The notes under the pieces were generated by a model, which was not told the DNA's origin, ran no database searches, and saw only the letters and a list, made by a program, of their open reading frames with translations. Below, in pieces: positions 1-9,556 of a stretch of DNA of 64,000 nt (position 1 is its first letter; the number at the start of each line of letters is the position of its first letter). The position numbers were made by a program, and so were the translations under genes. This stretch comes from Gloeocapsa sp. PCC 7428 (GTDB taxonomy: Bacteria; Cyanobacteriota; Cyanobacteriia; Cyanobacteriales; Chroococcidiopsidaceae): NCBI RefSeq assembly GCF_000317555.1, contig NC_019745.1, positions 3,658,001 through 3,722,000 of the forward strand. The letters are read 5' to 3'.

Positions 1-511
1 ATAATCTATCTAAGTTTGTCTCAGCATCTATCAAAAAATTAGCAACTAATATGCAGCGATCGCCGTTGCGAGAAATTTGCCAGCGAGGTAGAAAAACTGT
101 AGCTGCTGAAAATGGATAATTGCTTTGTGTTATCTCATCAAAAAAGCTGAAGCTACAGAAGAAGTGTGGACTTATAGCATCTTTGCTTGTGCCAACGGTG
201 ATAGTCTGCGCGAGACACGAATTGATAAAATGTTGGGCTTGGGCGAAGCGATTTGCGCCACAAGTTTGTAATTTTGTAACTGCGTCAATTGCTGCGATCG
301 CTTGATTTTTGCTTTTGTTCTCAAAGTAAAAACTCTGTTGATTTGGTTCGGCTATTTGCTGAAGTACGATTAATGGATCGACGCTATCAATTTCGAGCGA
401 AACACTCACGATCTGCGAGTCATTTGCTACATTTTGTTGGCAATAGGAAAGAAATTGGTATAGCTCATTATGGTAAACAAAAGTATGCGGGTGACACGGT
501 AAAACTGGCAT
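1..511 (-). CDS. menF: isochorismate synthase MenF, N-terminal part (runs off left edge)
   Basis: A reading frame on the minus strand opens with ATG at 511 and stays open to base 1, giving about 170 residues beginning MPVLPCHPHTF. MenF converts chorismate to isochorismate, the first committed step to phylloquinone. The visible part is the poorly conserved N-terminal region of the chorismate-binding family (it contains LEIDSVDPL, then LPRWQISRNGDR), so the catalytic C-terminal half lies outside the window. The call rests on that pattern and strongly on context: it is divergent from menA with menC, menE and menI following, an arrangement known in cyanobacteria. Salicylate or anthranilate synthase relatives are possible alternatives but less likely here. 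Confidence 0.75.
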   Translation of the reverse strand, partial: MPVLPCHPHTFVYHNELYQFLSYCQQNVANDSQIVSVSLEIDSVDPLIVLQQIAEPNQQSFYFENKSKNQAIAAIDAVTKLQTCGANRFAQAQHFINSCLAQTITVGTSKDAISPHFFCSFSFFDEITQSNYPFSAATVFLPRWQISRNGDRCILVANFLIDAETNLDRL

Positions 512-850
512 GGATGGCGAAAAAGTAAATTTTTTTAAAGTTTTCTTCCTAAGTTGTGATTAACCGTGGCGTATTGCTAGTAACATAACTCATGCTGTGA
601 TTAACCACTTTGTTGTCTAACCTAAAAACTAGACAGGCGAAGGAGGGCTTTTACCGTGTACTGCTTCTCTAGCAAGGTGTATCATCGCTTCCACAGTTTG
701 ATCTCTCATTTTATGTTACAGAATAATCGACAATGTTTAAAGAGAATTTTATAATTTTCTATTAACAGGGTGAGACTTTTATCTATTACAAAGAAAGTTT
801 ACTAATATAACAGCTTTTGTGCGATTTAGCAGTTTAATCAAACTAACATA
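512..850. other. divergent intergenic region menF / menA (339 bp)
   Basis: This gap separates two divergently transcribed phylloquinone genes and must carry both promoters. It is AT-rich, with a T/A-rich stretch just before menA. I see no convincing ORF, hairpin terminator or riboswitch in it. The phrase GGCGAAGGAGGGCTTTT near 638 looks like a Shine-Dalgarno core but no credible frame follows. Confidence 0.5.
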
Positions 851-1756
851 ATGACTACAAAACTGATAGAATATCCAAATACCAAGTTATGGATGGCAGC
901 AATTAAGCCACCAATGTACAGCGTGGCAATTATGCCAATATGGGTAGGAAGTGCGGTCGCATTTGCTGAAACTAAATATTTTCACCCAGCAGTATTCTCA
1001 ACTTTTATCGCTGCGGCAATATTCATTCTTGCTTGGGAAAATTTGAGTAATGATGTGTTTGATTCAGAAACTGGAATCGATAAAAATAAAGCTCATTCAC
1101 TCGTTAATTTAACAGGTAATAAATCGTTTATATTTTGGCTAGGAAACTTATTTCTAGCGTTAGGATTACTCGGAATATTAGCAATTGCTTGGTGGCAACA
1201 AGATTTAACGGTCGTTGGTATAATTTTACTGTGCTGCGTGTTGGGTTATATGTACCAAGGACCTCCTTTTCGTCTAGGGTATCAAGGTTTAGGTGAGATT
1301 ATTTGTTTTATTTGTTTTGGTCCATTGGCAGTCGCAGCAGCATATTATAGCCAAACGCAATCATGGTCACTTATGAGTTTAGCGGCTAGTGTCATTGTGG
1401 GCATTGTCACGAGTTTGATTTTATTTTGTTCGCATTTTCATCAAGTCAAAGACGATTTAGCCGCAGGAAAGCGATCGCCCATTGTGCGCATGGGAACTAA
1501 GCGCTCCGCACAACTTTTGCCTTGGGTTGGTGGTAGTATTTATGTCATAGTGGGTTTATTTGTCATTCTCGGCATATTTCCCGTTTGGACGTTACTCAGC
1601 TTGCTCAGCTTACCGTATGCATTAAAGCTATTTCGTCACGTTTGGGAATACCACAATCAACCCGAAAAAGTGAGCAATTGCAAATTCTTAGCCGTAGAAA
1701 TGCATTTTTGGAGTAGTTTGCTACTTGGGCTAGGTTTTATGCTAGCAGCAAGTTAA
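851..1756 (+). CDS. menA: 1,4-dihydroxy-2-naphthoate phytyltransferase (prenyltransferase)
   Basis: A 301-residue UbiA-superfamily membrane prenyltransferase. It attaches the phytyl chain to 1,4-dihydroxy-2-naphthoate, giving demethylphylloquinone in the thylakoid membrane. The first Asp-rich motif is NDVFDSETG around residue 66 and the second is HQVKDDLAAGKRSP around residue 196; together they bind the Mg-diphosphate of the prenyl donor. About eight hydrophobic helices are visible, and the length is normal for the family. It is the first gene of a rightward men run, with menC 86 bp downstream. The intervening gap contains a short CCATTCCCCATTCCCCATTA repeat. The start is the ATG at 851. Other UbiA enzymes are excluded mainly by the men context. 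Confidence 0.93.
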   Translation: MTTKLIEYPNTKLWMAAIKPPMYSVAIMPIWVGSAVAFAETKYFHPAVFSTFIAAAIFILAWENLSNDVFDSETGIDKNKAHSLVNLTGNKSFIFWLGNLFLALGLLGILAIAWWQQDLTVVGIILLCCVLGYMYQGPPFRLGYQGLGEIICFICFGPLAVAAAYYSQTQSWSLMSLAASVIVGIVTSLILFCSHFHQVKDDLAAGKRSPIVRMGTKRSAQLLPWVGGSIYVIVGLFVILGIFPVWTLLSLLSLPYALKLFRHVWEYHNQPEKVSNCKFLAVEMHFWSSLLLGLGFMLAAS

Positions 1757-1784
1757 GTAATGGTTGGTCATTGGGTCAACTTAT

Positions 1785-1812
1785 TAACCATTCCCCATTC
1801 CCCATTACCTAG
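1785..1812. repeat. short low-complexity intergenic repeat (CCATTCC-type)
   Basis: Two to three tandem copies of a 7-mer like CCCCATT lie between menA and menC. The inverse motif, GGGTAAT in tandem, occurs again near 48681. Such short tandem heptamers are common between cyanobacterial genes. Confidence 0.55.
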
Positions 1813-1842
1813 CCTTAAAAAGTATGATTTCTAACATTTGAT

Positions 1843-2811
1843 GTGGAAATAGCAACCTACCAGCTTGAGTTTCGTCGCTACCAACGACAATTTCAATCAC
1901 CACTTCACACAAGTTACGGTATCTGGAAAGTGCGTGAGGGAATTATTCTGCGTTTTACAGATGTGACGGGTAAGGTAGACTATGGTGAAATTGCCCCTAT
2001 AAGTTGGTTTGGTTCGGAAACAATCGAACAAGCTTGGGATTTTTGCTGTCAGCTACCGCCAAAAGTAACTCAGGAGATGATTGATTCGATTCCCGATACT
2101 TTACCCGCGTGTCAATTCGGGTTTGAGTCAGCGTTGGAAGAGGTGGGGGATGGAAAACCTAGTTTAACTTGTAGTGGGTTGTTACCTGCTGGAGAAGCAG
2201 CTTTAGGCGCTTGGGAGAAATTGTGGGAAAAAGGTTATCGTACCTTTAAATGGAAAATTGGCGTTGAGGCGATCGCAGAGGAATTGAAAATCTTTGCAAA
2301 ACTGATGCAATTACCCGTGTCGGCGAAACTACGCTTAGATGCGAATGGAGGATTAAGTTACGATCAGGCGCAATTGTGGTTGCAGATGTGCGATCGCTTA
2401 GCAGAAAATTCCGCAGGAACTGTAGAAGTTGAGTATCTCGAACAACCATTAGCAGTAGAAGAATTTGCGGCGATGTTAGAGTTGAGTCGTTGTTACAGAT
2501 GTGCGATCGCATTAGATGAGTCTGTCGCGACATTGAAGCAATTACAAGAATGCTACTACAAAGGTTGGCGGGGGATTTTCATTATCAAGCCTGCGATCGC
2601 GGGGTTTCCTTCACGTCTGCGTCAGTTTTGTCATCAATATCAAATCGATGCAGTTTTCTCGTCTGTCTTTGAAACAGAAATTGGTAAATCAGCAGCTTTG
2701 AAACTTGCAAATGAATTATCTTCACCAGATCGGGCAATTGGGTTTGGAGTCGATCATTTGTTTGCGCAAGAAGATAGCCAATGGCTAGAAAGATTATGGA
2801 GTACTCGCTAG
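1843..2811 (+). CDS. menC: o-succinylbenzoate synthase
   Basis: A 322-residue enolase-superfamily enzyme that dehydrates SHCHC to o-succinylbenzoate in phylloquinone synthesis. Family residues are visible in order: the KWKIGV lysine motif near residue 132, the RLDANGG metal-ligand Asp near 161, EYLEQP near 197 (second ligand), ALDES near 223 (third ligand) and the IIKP lysine near 247. The start is GTG at 1843; the ATG two bases upstream is out of frame and stops after three codons. The 3' end overlaps the start of menE, so the two are likely translationally coupled. Muconate-cycloisomerase relatives share the fold, but the men context fixes the role. Confidence 0.92.
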   Translation: MEIATYQLEFRRYQRQFQSPLHTSYGIWKVREGIILRFTDVTGKVDYGEIAPISWFGSETIEQAWDFCCQLPPKVTQEMIDSIPDTLPACQFGFESALEEVGDGKPSLTCSGLLPAGEAALGAWEKLWEKGYRTFKWKIGVEAIAEELKIFAKLMQLPVSAKLRLDANGGLSYDQAQLWLQMCDRLAENSAGTVEVEYLEQPLAVEEFAAMLELSRCYRCAIALDESVATLKQLQECYYKGWRGIFIIKPAIAGFPSRLRQFCHQYQIDAVFSSVFETEIGKSAALKLANELSSPDRAIGFGVDHLFAQEDSQWLERLWSTR

Positions 2812-4115
2812 CGGATTTTAAGAACTACACCAAACATCATTTACTTTGTAAAAATAGCGATCGCCTACCGCAATTAATTGAGGAGATCTCTTCACAAATT
2901 CAATTTCAACAAAATTCTAAAGTTCTTCTTGCTGAACGCGAACCTGTAAGATTTTTAGCGAGTTTTATCGCGGCTTATACTGCGGGCTATCCTATTTTTC
3001 TATGTAATCCTGATTGGGGAAACTACGAGTGGCAACAAGTCTTTGATTTAGTTCAACCCGACATTATCTTAGCAAGTCATTTAGAAATCCCCGCCACAGT
3101 TACCACCAATACCAATTACCTACCCATTCCCAACTCCATCATGATTCCTACTGGTGGTTCGTCAGGCAAAATCAAATTTGCGATCCACACTTGGGAAACA
3201 CTGACAGCATCAGTAACAGGTTTTAGAAAATATTTTCAACTTGAGCAAGTTCATTCGTACTGCGTACTGCCACTGTATCACGTCAGCGGCTTAATGCAGT
3301 TTATTCGTTCGTTTGTAAGTGAAGGCGATTTAGTTATTCAAAACTTCCAGCAGTTGGAAAAAGCAATCTATCCGGTTAACCTTGGAGACTTTTTTATTTC
3401 CTTAGTACCAACACAACTACAAAAACTTTTACAATCATCACTGCGCGATCGCTTAGCAGAATTTCAAACAGTGTTATTGGGTGGTGCGCCTGCTTGGAGT
3501 GAATTATTAACACAAGCCCGAAGCAAAAAAATCCGTTTAGCACTGACTTATGGAATGACAGAAACCGCTTCGCAGATTGCAACCCTCAAACCAGAGGAAT
3601 TTCTGCAAGGAAAAACCAACTGTGGGAAAGTTTTACCTCATGCGCAAGTCACCATCTGCAATCAACAAGGTAACCTTAAAATTCAAGCTGAATCTTTAGC
3701 GCTAGGCTACTATCCTCATATCTTTACCAAACCCGAACTCACTCTAGACGATCTTGGCTATTTTGACCAACAGGGATATTTAAACATCATCGGGCGTAGC
3801 AGCGACAAAATCATTACAGGCGGCGAAAACGTTTATCCCGTCGAAGTCGAAGCAGCAATACGCGATACCCAAATGGTAACGGATATATGCGTTATCGACA
3901 TTCCCGATCCTCACTGGGGACAAGCTGTAATAGCTATTTACGTTCCCAAAGCAAACACATCCATAACAACCTTACAAACAACTCTCAAAAACAAACTCAG
4001 CAAATTTAAAATTCCCAAACATTGGATTCCTCTCACCAAATTACCCCGCAACTCCCAAGGTAAAATCAATCGTCAATCTTTACAACAACTCGCCTTAACC
4101 TTACTTCAGAAATAA
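2796..4115 (+). CDS. menE: o-succinylbenzoate-CoA ligase
   Basis: An adenylate-forming acyl-CoA ligase of about 440 residues that activates o-succinylbenzoate with ATP and CoA. The P-loop-like motif IPTGGSSGKIKFA (about residue 116), YGMTET (about 248) and the hinge region GRSSDKIITGGENVYPVEVE are all present. The C-terminal catalytic lysine lies in NSQGKINR. The frame is open from ATG 2781 (five residues earlier), but ATG 2796, giving MEYSLADF, fits the family start better. Either start lies within the menC coding sequence. The gene ends 14 bp from the convergent menI stop, with no room for a separate terminator. Confidence 0.92.
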   Translation: MEYSLADFKNYTKHHLLCKNSDRLPQLIEEISSQIQFQQNSKVLLAEREPVRFLASFIAAYTAGYPIFLCNPDWGNYEWQQVFDLVQPDIILASHLEIPATVTTNTNYLPIPNSIMIPTGGSSGKIKFAIHTWETLTASVTGFRKYFQLEQVHSYCVLPLYHVSGLMQFIRSFVSEGDLVIQNFQQLEKAIYPVNLGDFFISLVPTQLQKLLQSSLRDRLAEFQTVLLGGAPAWSELLTQARSKKIRLALTYGMTETASQIATLKPEEFLQGKTNCGKVLPHAQVTICNQQGNLKIQAESLALGYYPHIFTKPELTLDDLGYFDQQGYLNIIGRSSDKIITGGENVYPVEVEAAIRDTQMVTDICVIDIPDPHWGQAVIAIYVPKANTSITTLQTTLKNKLSKFKIPKHWIPLTKLPRNSQGKINRQSLQQLALTLLQK

Positions 4116-4129
4116 ATGTATCTTTCCTG

Positions 4130-4537
4130 CTAGCTATCCTCCCACTGCTGCAACCATTGTTCCATTTCTACTGATAAACTTTGCCGTTTTCGACTTTCCG
4201 CATCAATGCAAACATGACGAGTCATCGCTTTTGCGACAACCTTTTCCATCGCCATCACCTCATAAGTAATTGTGAAACTATCCTCTTGTAATTTTTGTGG
4301 AATCAAACGAATCGATAACAAATCGCCACAAAATAAAGGGCGAAAAAAATCGACACTCGCATGAACAATCGGAAACGCCACAGCAGGATTGCTGAAAAAA
4401 GCCTTAAGATCAAAACCCGATGTTGCTAGCGACGCTTCATAAGCTTCATGACACATCGCCAAGACGTTAGCAAAGTAAACAACACCAGCCGCATCGGTAT
4501 CTTGAAAGCGAACAGTGCGATGATAAGTAAACGCCAT
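4130..4537 (-). CDS. menI: 1,4-dihydroxy-2-naphthoyl-CoA hydrolase (hotdog thioesterase)
   Basis: A 135-residue hotdog-fold thioesterase of the 4-hydroxybenzoyl-CoA type. The N-terminal motif [18 protein letters not shown] carries the expected catalytic Asp (DTDAAG). It would release 1,4-dihydroxy-2-naphthoate from its CoA ester just before MenA acts. Cyanobacterial homologues of this type (Synechocystis Slr0204) are known DHNA-CoA thioesterases. The length is typical. It is convergent with menE and has its own upstream gap, so it probably has its own promoter. A generic YbgC-like acyl-CoA thioesterase is the alternative, made less likely by the adjacent men genes. Confidence 0.88.
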   Translation of the reverse strand: MAFTYHRTVRFQDTDAAGVVYFANVLAMCHEAYEASLATSGFDLKAFFSNPAVAFPIVHASVDFFRPLFCGDLLSIRLIPQKLQEDSFTITYEVMAMEKVVAKAMTRHVCIDAESRKRQSLSVEMEQWLQQWEDS

Positions 4538-4612
4538 TTTAGGAAAAAGAATAATCTGAGGAAGATGAACAATTGCACTCGCACCTCATAACCGCAGTGT
4601 TCGATAAGCAGC

Positions 4613-6748
4613 TTACCAAATAGCTATACATTGCTTAAGTTCGTCAAGATCGAGATAATCAGTTGTGAAAGCTTTACGCAACAATACTGGGGGAATGAAT
4701 TCATCGTATTTTTGAATTCTTGGGGCTTCAGCCGCTGCTACTAAATCTTGGGTAGTGATGCTGCGATCGCCTAACGAAGTCATAACATCATAAAGCTGTG
4801 TTATCTCTTTACCTTTAAGTTTGAGAAAGTAGGGATTCATTCCTGTAATGCTTTTAATTTCCAAATCTTCTCTCAAGCAGTAGTTTAAAACTCTTTCTAA
4901 CGTTCTATACGCAACTGTACCTATCCAAGGAAAAAGATAACAAGCATCATTTTCTAGTACAATATTATCTAAGTTAATTCGTCTAGCGAGTTGTCGTGCT
5001 TTTTTCAGGCGATCGCGTGCATTTTTTTGTAGATAACTATACTCTATATCTTCAAGTAATACTCTGCGCATTCGTTGCAAAACTTTGGTATGAATATTAC
5101 CGCTTCCACCGCGCCAAGCGATACTAGCGCTTCCAGCAACTTGTTTGACAACAATCGTTTTTCTTTTAAAATCTACGTCTAAAACTTCCCACGTTCTTCC
5201 AGCTAAACCGAATTGATCTCCTACAGGTGGTGGAGTTAGAATGCTGCCAATTTCTGTAGAATCGTTTTTTACAGTGTATTCTTCATTGTCGGGAAAAACG
5301 GCATAAAACTGAAATTTCGAGATAACTTTTTCGCCAGCTAAACCAATAATTAATTTTCCACACTCATGCTGAATATGATCGAGATCAATTAAATAGCGTA
5401 GTAGGATTCTGTAGTCGTCTTTTGAGATAGCAGCAAACGGTGGTAAACTAAGAACTTGCTGGGCTAAAGCCGTAGGAGACGATTCTCCCATTGCTGCTAA
5501 AATGCTCATTGTTTGGTGATACAGCAAGCTGAGGGGATATTTCAGTGGTTGTATCGGTTCAATCCAACGTTCTTCTAGGTAAAGTTGAATAATTGCAATA
5601 CACTGTAAAAGTTGCCAAGGAATTTGTGCGGGTAACGATGCTTCAAGCGATAACTCATCTTCTGCACAAACAAAACGCATATCAGCAGGTTCGCCGCGTC
5701 TTCCAGTACGCCCCAGACGCTGCAAAAAACTTGCTACACTCAATGGTGCTTCTAGCTGAATAACTCGTTCTAATTGTCCAATATCTATCCCTAATTCCAA
5801 CGTTAATGTTGCGGCTGTAACTGCTAAAGTTGTATCGCGCATTGCCTTTTCAGCTGCTTCTCTTAAAGAAGCCGATATACTCCCGTGATGTACGTGATAA
5901 ATATCTGGTAATCCTTCTGCTTCTGCAAGTTGGCGTAAAGAGGCGATGACTGATTCGGTTTGCGAACGATTGTTGGCAAATATTAAACATTTACAGTGAC
6001 TTAAATTGAAAATATATTTGTGGTAATGACTACTATCTTGGGTGTTGATATAAAAATGTTCTACAGCTAATTTAATTTGGCGCTTTTCTGATTCTATCTG
6101 AGGAGTGATGACGGTTCGATTTGTACCAGAAGCGAGCCATTTTTCTGCCAAAGAGTAATCGCCTAGCGTTGCTGATAAACCAATTCTCCGAGGATAATTA
6201 TGAGTAATATTTTCTAAACGTGCTAACTGACAAAGAATTTGATAGCCGCGTTCAGAACCCATAAAAGCATGAATTTCATCAATAATGACAAATTGTAAGT
6301 CACCAAAAAGGCGAGTTAAATCATGATGTTTTCTCAGTAACAGTCCTTCTAGCGATTCTGGGGTGATTTGTAGAATTCCTTTTGGGTTTTTCAAGAGCTT
6401 ATTTTTGCGACTTTGCGAAACGTCACCATGCCAATGCCAAATGGGAATATCAGCTTCTTTAACTAAATCATTTAACCGTTGAAATTGATCGTTAATTAAT
6501 GCTTTAATAGGACCTATGTATAATGCCCCAATCGTTGACGGTGGCTGTTCGTGCAGTAAAGTTAATACAGGTAAAAATGCTGCTTCGGTTTTTCCCGCAG
6601 CCGTACCAGCGGTGATTAATAGATGAGCATCAGTATCAAAGATAACTTCGCAGGCGGCAATTTGTACTGAACGTAATTCGTTCCAGTTATGCTCGTATAT
6701 GTATTGCTGGATAAAGGGCGCGAGTTTATGAAATGTGTCTTTACTCAT
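4613..6748 (-). CDS. Lhr-like DEAD/DEAH-box superfamily 2 helicase (BrxHI-related)
   Basis: A 711-residue SF2 helicase. Motif I is TAGTAAGKT (residues 46-54), motif II is DEIH (157-160), motif III is SAT (192-194) and motif VI is QRLGRTGRRG (343-352). The C-terminal half is the long Lhr-like extension. It should unwind or translocate on nucleic acid using ATP. The ATG overlaps the stop of the preceding ATPase gene by four bases, a classic coupled operon junction. The same ATPase-helicase pair (BrxD with BrxHI) occurs in some BREX phage-defence loci, but no PglZ, PglX or BrxC gene is present here. The specific substrate is unknown. Confidence 0.85.
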   Translation of the reverse strand: MSKDTFHKLAPFIQQYIYEHNWNELRSVQIAACEVIFDTDAHLLITAGTAAGKTEAAFLPVLTLLHEQPPSTIGALYIGPIKALINDQFQRLNDLVKEADIPIWHWHGDVSQSRKNKLLKNPKGILQITPESLEGLLLRKHHDLTRLFGDLQFVIIDEIHAFMGSERGYQILCQLARLENITHNYPRRIGLSATLGDYSLAEKWLASGTNRTVITPQIESEKRQIKLAVEHFYINTQDSSHYHKYIFNLSHCKCLIFANNRSQTESVIASLRQLAEAEGLPDIYHVHHGSISASLREAAEKAMRDTTLAVTAATLTLELGIDIGQLERVIQLEAPLSVASFLQRLGRTGRRGEPADMRFVCAEDELSLEASLPAQIPWQLLQCIAIIQLYLEERWIEPIQPLKYPLSLLYHQTMSILAAMGESSPTALAQQVLSLPPFAAISKDDYRILLRYLIDLDHIQHECGKLIIGLAGEKVISKFQFYAVFPDNEEYTVKNDSTEIGSILTPPPVGDQFGLAGRTWEVLDVDFKRKTIVVKQVAGSASIAWRGGSGNIHTKVLQRMRRVLLEDIEYSYLQKNARDRLKKARQLARRINLDNIVLENDACYLFPWIGTVAYRTLERVLNYCLREDLEIKSITGMNPYFLKLKGKEITQLYDVMTSLGDRSITTQDLVAAAEAPRIQKYDEFIPPVLLRKAFTTDYLDLDELKQCIAIW

Positions 6749-8052
6749 AAGCTAAATTCCGCAGCGTCATCTTTGTCTGAGGTTAAGCGTAAATCTGCGC
6801 CGCGAATGAGTTGAGAAAAGGCGATCGCTGGATTTTGGTGTATAACATTGAGAACACCGATAAAGTCGCGCACAATTTCCCCTGGTGTTAATAACGCTTC
6901 TGCACCCAAGCGATTTTCTACTGCTTGCACAAAGTTTTGAAAATCTTGCTTTTGCAACTTAACTTCATAACCAAAATTAACAGCATGAACATCAGCTATT
7001 CGTTGTAAAAGAGCATAAATTTCTGTTGAATTTAAAGGAGTCAATCGAATCACTGGGCTGGAAATATCTTGCATACCAGCTTGTTTAACAAAACGGCTTT
7101 CTTTAGTGCGTCTTTGCCAAGCTGGGTTTTTAAAAAGCCCGCGATTGGGATCTTCTAAAAACTTTGGAGTACCACTTACAAAAATTCCTAAGTTTTCGAC
7201 TCTACCCTGCATTGTATCATTAAAGATTGCTAGCAGTTTATCGTAATTCTTCTCGCGGGCGATCGCATTGGCAATCTGATATAAATGTACAGCTTCGTCG
7301 AGAAAAACTAAAAGCCCTTGATAACCAATATCCGCAGTAAATTTAGCAATGAGTTTAATGTAGTCGTACCAAGTATCATCGTCAATAATCACGCGAACTT
7401 CAGCTAATGCTGATTTTGCTTCCGTTTTAGTATTGAACTCACCGCGCAGCCAGCGTAAAGCTGCATTTTTCTGATCGTCATTTCCTAATCGGTATCCACG
7501 CCAATACGCGCTGATGACGTTACCAAAATCGAATCCGTGAACTAATCCTTCTATACTTGCAACAACTTCTTGAATGCGGGTTTCTACATAATCGTCAAAG
7601 CGATCGTCATTTGGGCGTGTTCCAGTTTCTTTTGCAACTTCTTGTTGAATTTTATTAATCCAACCCTCTAATATGGAAACTAACGCACCACCTTCGGGAC
7701 GATTTTTGATCGCCATATTTCGCATCAATTCGCGGTAAGTTGCTAATCCTTCTTGATTTGTTCCTGCTAGTCGTTTTTCAGCAGATAAGTCAGCATCAGC
7801 TACGACAAATCCTTGTTCCATTGCTTGGTTGCGCAGTAGTTGCAACATAAAACTTTTACCTGAACCGTAGTTTCCCACAATAAAGCGAAATGCTGCACCT
7901 TTTTGTGCAACATCTTCAAAATTCTGCAAAAGACTTTTGATTTCTTTCTCTCTACCAACAGCTACATTGTCAATTCCGATTCTCGGTACGACGCCAGCAC
8001 TCAAAGAATTAATAATAGCACTCGCAATTCGTTTACTGATTTTTGTGGACAT
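6745..8052 (-). CDS. BrxD-like P-loop ATPase (DUF2791 family)
   Basis: A 435-residue ATP-binding protein. Walker A is GNYGSGKS (residues 60-67) after the motif IDNVAVGREKE. Walker B is LLVFLDEA (about 247-254). The N-terminal SAGVVPRIGIDNVAVGRE stretch and overall layout match the family called BREX-system ATP-binding protein BrxD. It is translationally coupled to the helicase downstream (ATGA overlap) and lies 22 bp after the coiled-coil gene. Partner ATPases of this type are thought to load or regulate the helicase; the exact role is inferred. No DNA-binding motif is obvious outside the P-loop domain. Confidence 0.83.
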   Translation of the reverse strand: MSTKISKRIASAIINSLSAGVVPRIGIDNVAVGREKEIKSLLQNFEDVAQKGAAFRFIVGNYGSGKSFMLQLLRNQAMEQGFVVADADLSAEKRLAGTNQEGLATYRELMRNMAIKNRPEGGALVSILEGWINKIQQEVAKETGTRPNDDRFDDYVETRIQEVVASIEGLVHGFDFGNVISAYWRGYRLGNDDQKNAALRWLRGEFNTKTEAKSALAEVRVIIDDDTWYDYIKLIAKFTADIGYQGLLVFLDEAVHLYQIANAIAREKNYDKLLAIFNDTMQGRVENLGIFVSGTPKFLEDPNRGLFKNPAWQRRTKESRFVKQAGMQDISSPVIRLTPLNSTEIYALLQRIADVHAVNFGYEVKLQKQDFQNFVQAVENRLGAEALLTPGEIVRDFIGVLNVIHQNPAIAFSQLIRGADLRLTSDKDDAAEFSL

Positions 8053-8074
8053 TGAATTTAAATCTCTAAAGTAG

Positions 8075-9502
8075 TTAACTACTCATTATACCTTCATACA
8101 TTTGAATGACTTGTTTCACATTTTCACGGTAATCTTCTACAATTTCTGCTTGTTCTGAGTCAAAATCGATAATGCGATCGCCAATTGTATCAATAGCGCA
8201 CTCGTTAATATTATCAATCAAAATCGTCGGCATTGTTACTTTAGATTCGGCAATTTCTTTAATAATTTTGCTTGGATGATTTTGCTCTAAAATTGCTTTT
8301 AAAATCTGAACTTGATAGCCAGGAAGCTGTTCCATAAATTCCATCCATTCTTCTGGAAGTTCATGAGAAATTGTCACTTCTACTTCTGGTATTTCTAAGC
8401 TATCGATTAATTCTGAAAAAGGAAATAACTCTGTATCTTCCTGCTTATCGTCATCGCTTATTGGTTCTGCGATTAAAGCTTCTATCTGCTGGTGAAACTC
8501 TAGAATTTGGCTTTGTAGTTGATTTCGTTCTTCTTGTAAAGCGAGTAAATCGGCTTGTTGTTGCTCTTTTTTGAGTTGTAGTGTTTCTAAGCTAGCGCGT
8601 ACTTCTTCTTTTTCTCCTTTTAGAGAGGTAAGTTTATTCTGGATATTGTTTTTGTATTGCTCTAATTTTTCTATTTGATTTTGCAAAATGTATGTTTTAA
8701 GTTCTATTTGCCGTTTTTGTTCTTTAAAACTTTGCAAATCAACTTCCAGTGCTACTTTTTCTGATTGCTGCTGTATTAGCTGCTTTTGAAGTTTATCTTG
8801 TTCTAGTCTTAATTCCTGAATCGCTTGATTTTCTTGATTATGTTGAGTTTTTAAGCTGTTAATTTGGATGTGTAAACTCTTTAATTGAGATGATAAAGCT
8901 GATTGTTGTTGATGTAAATTAGCTATTTCCTGCTCTAGAGCTTCTTTTTGTTGTGTTGTTACAGTAAAATCTCTATGTAGTTGTGCTAACTCTAAACGTA
9001 AGGCATCCGAATTTTGCTCTAATGCTTTCTTTTCAGTGAATACAGTTGCTTTTTGGTGTTCAAGTTCGCAGAGATTAGCGTGTAGACTATTTAGTTCTTT
9101 CTCTAAATCTTCTTTTTGTTCTTTTAAAATCTTTAATTCTTGTTGTAAATCATCTTTGTAGTGATGCCTTGCTTCAAATTGACTGCGTAGTTGATTGCAC
9201 TCGGTTTGTAGATAATGAATGCTATTTTCTAATTCTTGTTTTTTAAAGTTTGCATTTGAAAGAATTCGATTCAAGTTAATTTCTTGGGCTTCTAGTTCAT
9301 AAATTTTCTGGCGTTGAGATGATAAAACAAGTAATTCACGATTGTTTTGACGTTTGTCTACAACAATTGCTGCTGCATAAGTAGCAGGAAGAGTGATTAA
9401 ACTAGTAAGTAACGCCCGATTTGCGTTTCTATTGGAGAGGAAGCTGATTCCGAAGCTGACACCAAAGGCAACTGCACCTAAAATGATTCGATTACTAACC
9501 AT
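8075..9502 (-). CDS. membrane-anchored coiled-coil protein with TerB-C-like C-terminal domain
   Basis: A 475-residue protein of three parts. Residues 1-50 hold two hydrophobic segments, probably a membrane hairpin or anchor. Residues about 55-355 are a long coiled coil very rich in Q, E, K and L. Residues about 380-475 form a compact domain with the pattern LPEEWMEFMEQLPGYQ and then IDNINECAIDTIGDRIID, resembling the TerB-C domain found in Ter-linked stress systems with ATPases and helicases. Partners downstream are the BrxD-like ATPase and the Lhr-like helicase, so this may tether that machinery to the membrane. The domain call comes from pattern memory and needs a profile search. Confidence 0.62.
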   Translation of the reverse strand: MVSNRIILGAVAFGVSFGISFLSNRNANRALLTSLITLPATYAAAIVVDKRQNNRELLVLSSQRQKIYELEAQEINLNRILSNANFKKQELENSIHYLQTECNQLRSQFEARHHYKDDLQQELKILKEQKEDLEKELNSLHANLCELEHQKATVFTEKKALEQNSDALRLELAQLHRDFTVTTQQKEALEQEIANLHQQQSALSSQLKSLHIQINSLKTQHNQENQAIQELRLEQDKLQKQLIQQQSEKVALEVDLQSFKEQKRQIELKTYILQNQIEKLEQYKNNIQNKLTSLKGEKEEVRASLETLQLKKEQQQADLLALQEERNQLQSQILEFHQQIEALIAEPISDDDKQEDTELFPFSELIDSLEIPEVEVTISHELPEEWMEFMEQLPGYQVQILKAILEQNHPSKIIKEIAESKVTMPTILIDNINECAIDTIGDRIIDFDSEQAEIVEDYRENVKQVIQMYEGIMSS

Positions 9503-9556
9503 AGCGCGATCGCTTATCTTAATGGTTATGAAACTGCATCCAGATTAACAGATAGA

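Noticed and set aside
120-528. Two plus-strand ORFs at the left edge
   Set aside because: They lie in the shadow of the minus-strand menF frame, which is continuous and has family-like sequence.
4613-8052. A full BREX locus
   Set aside because: Only BrxD-like and BrxHI-like genes occur; PglZ, PglX, BrxC and BrxA/B are absent within the window.
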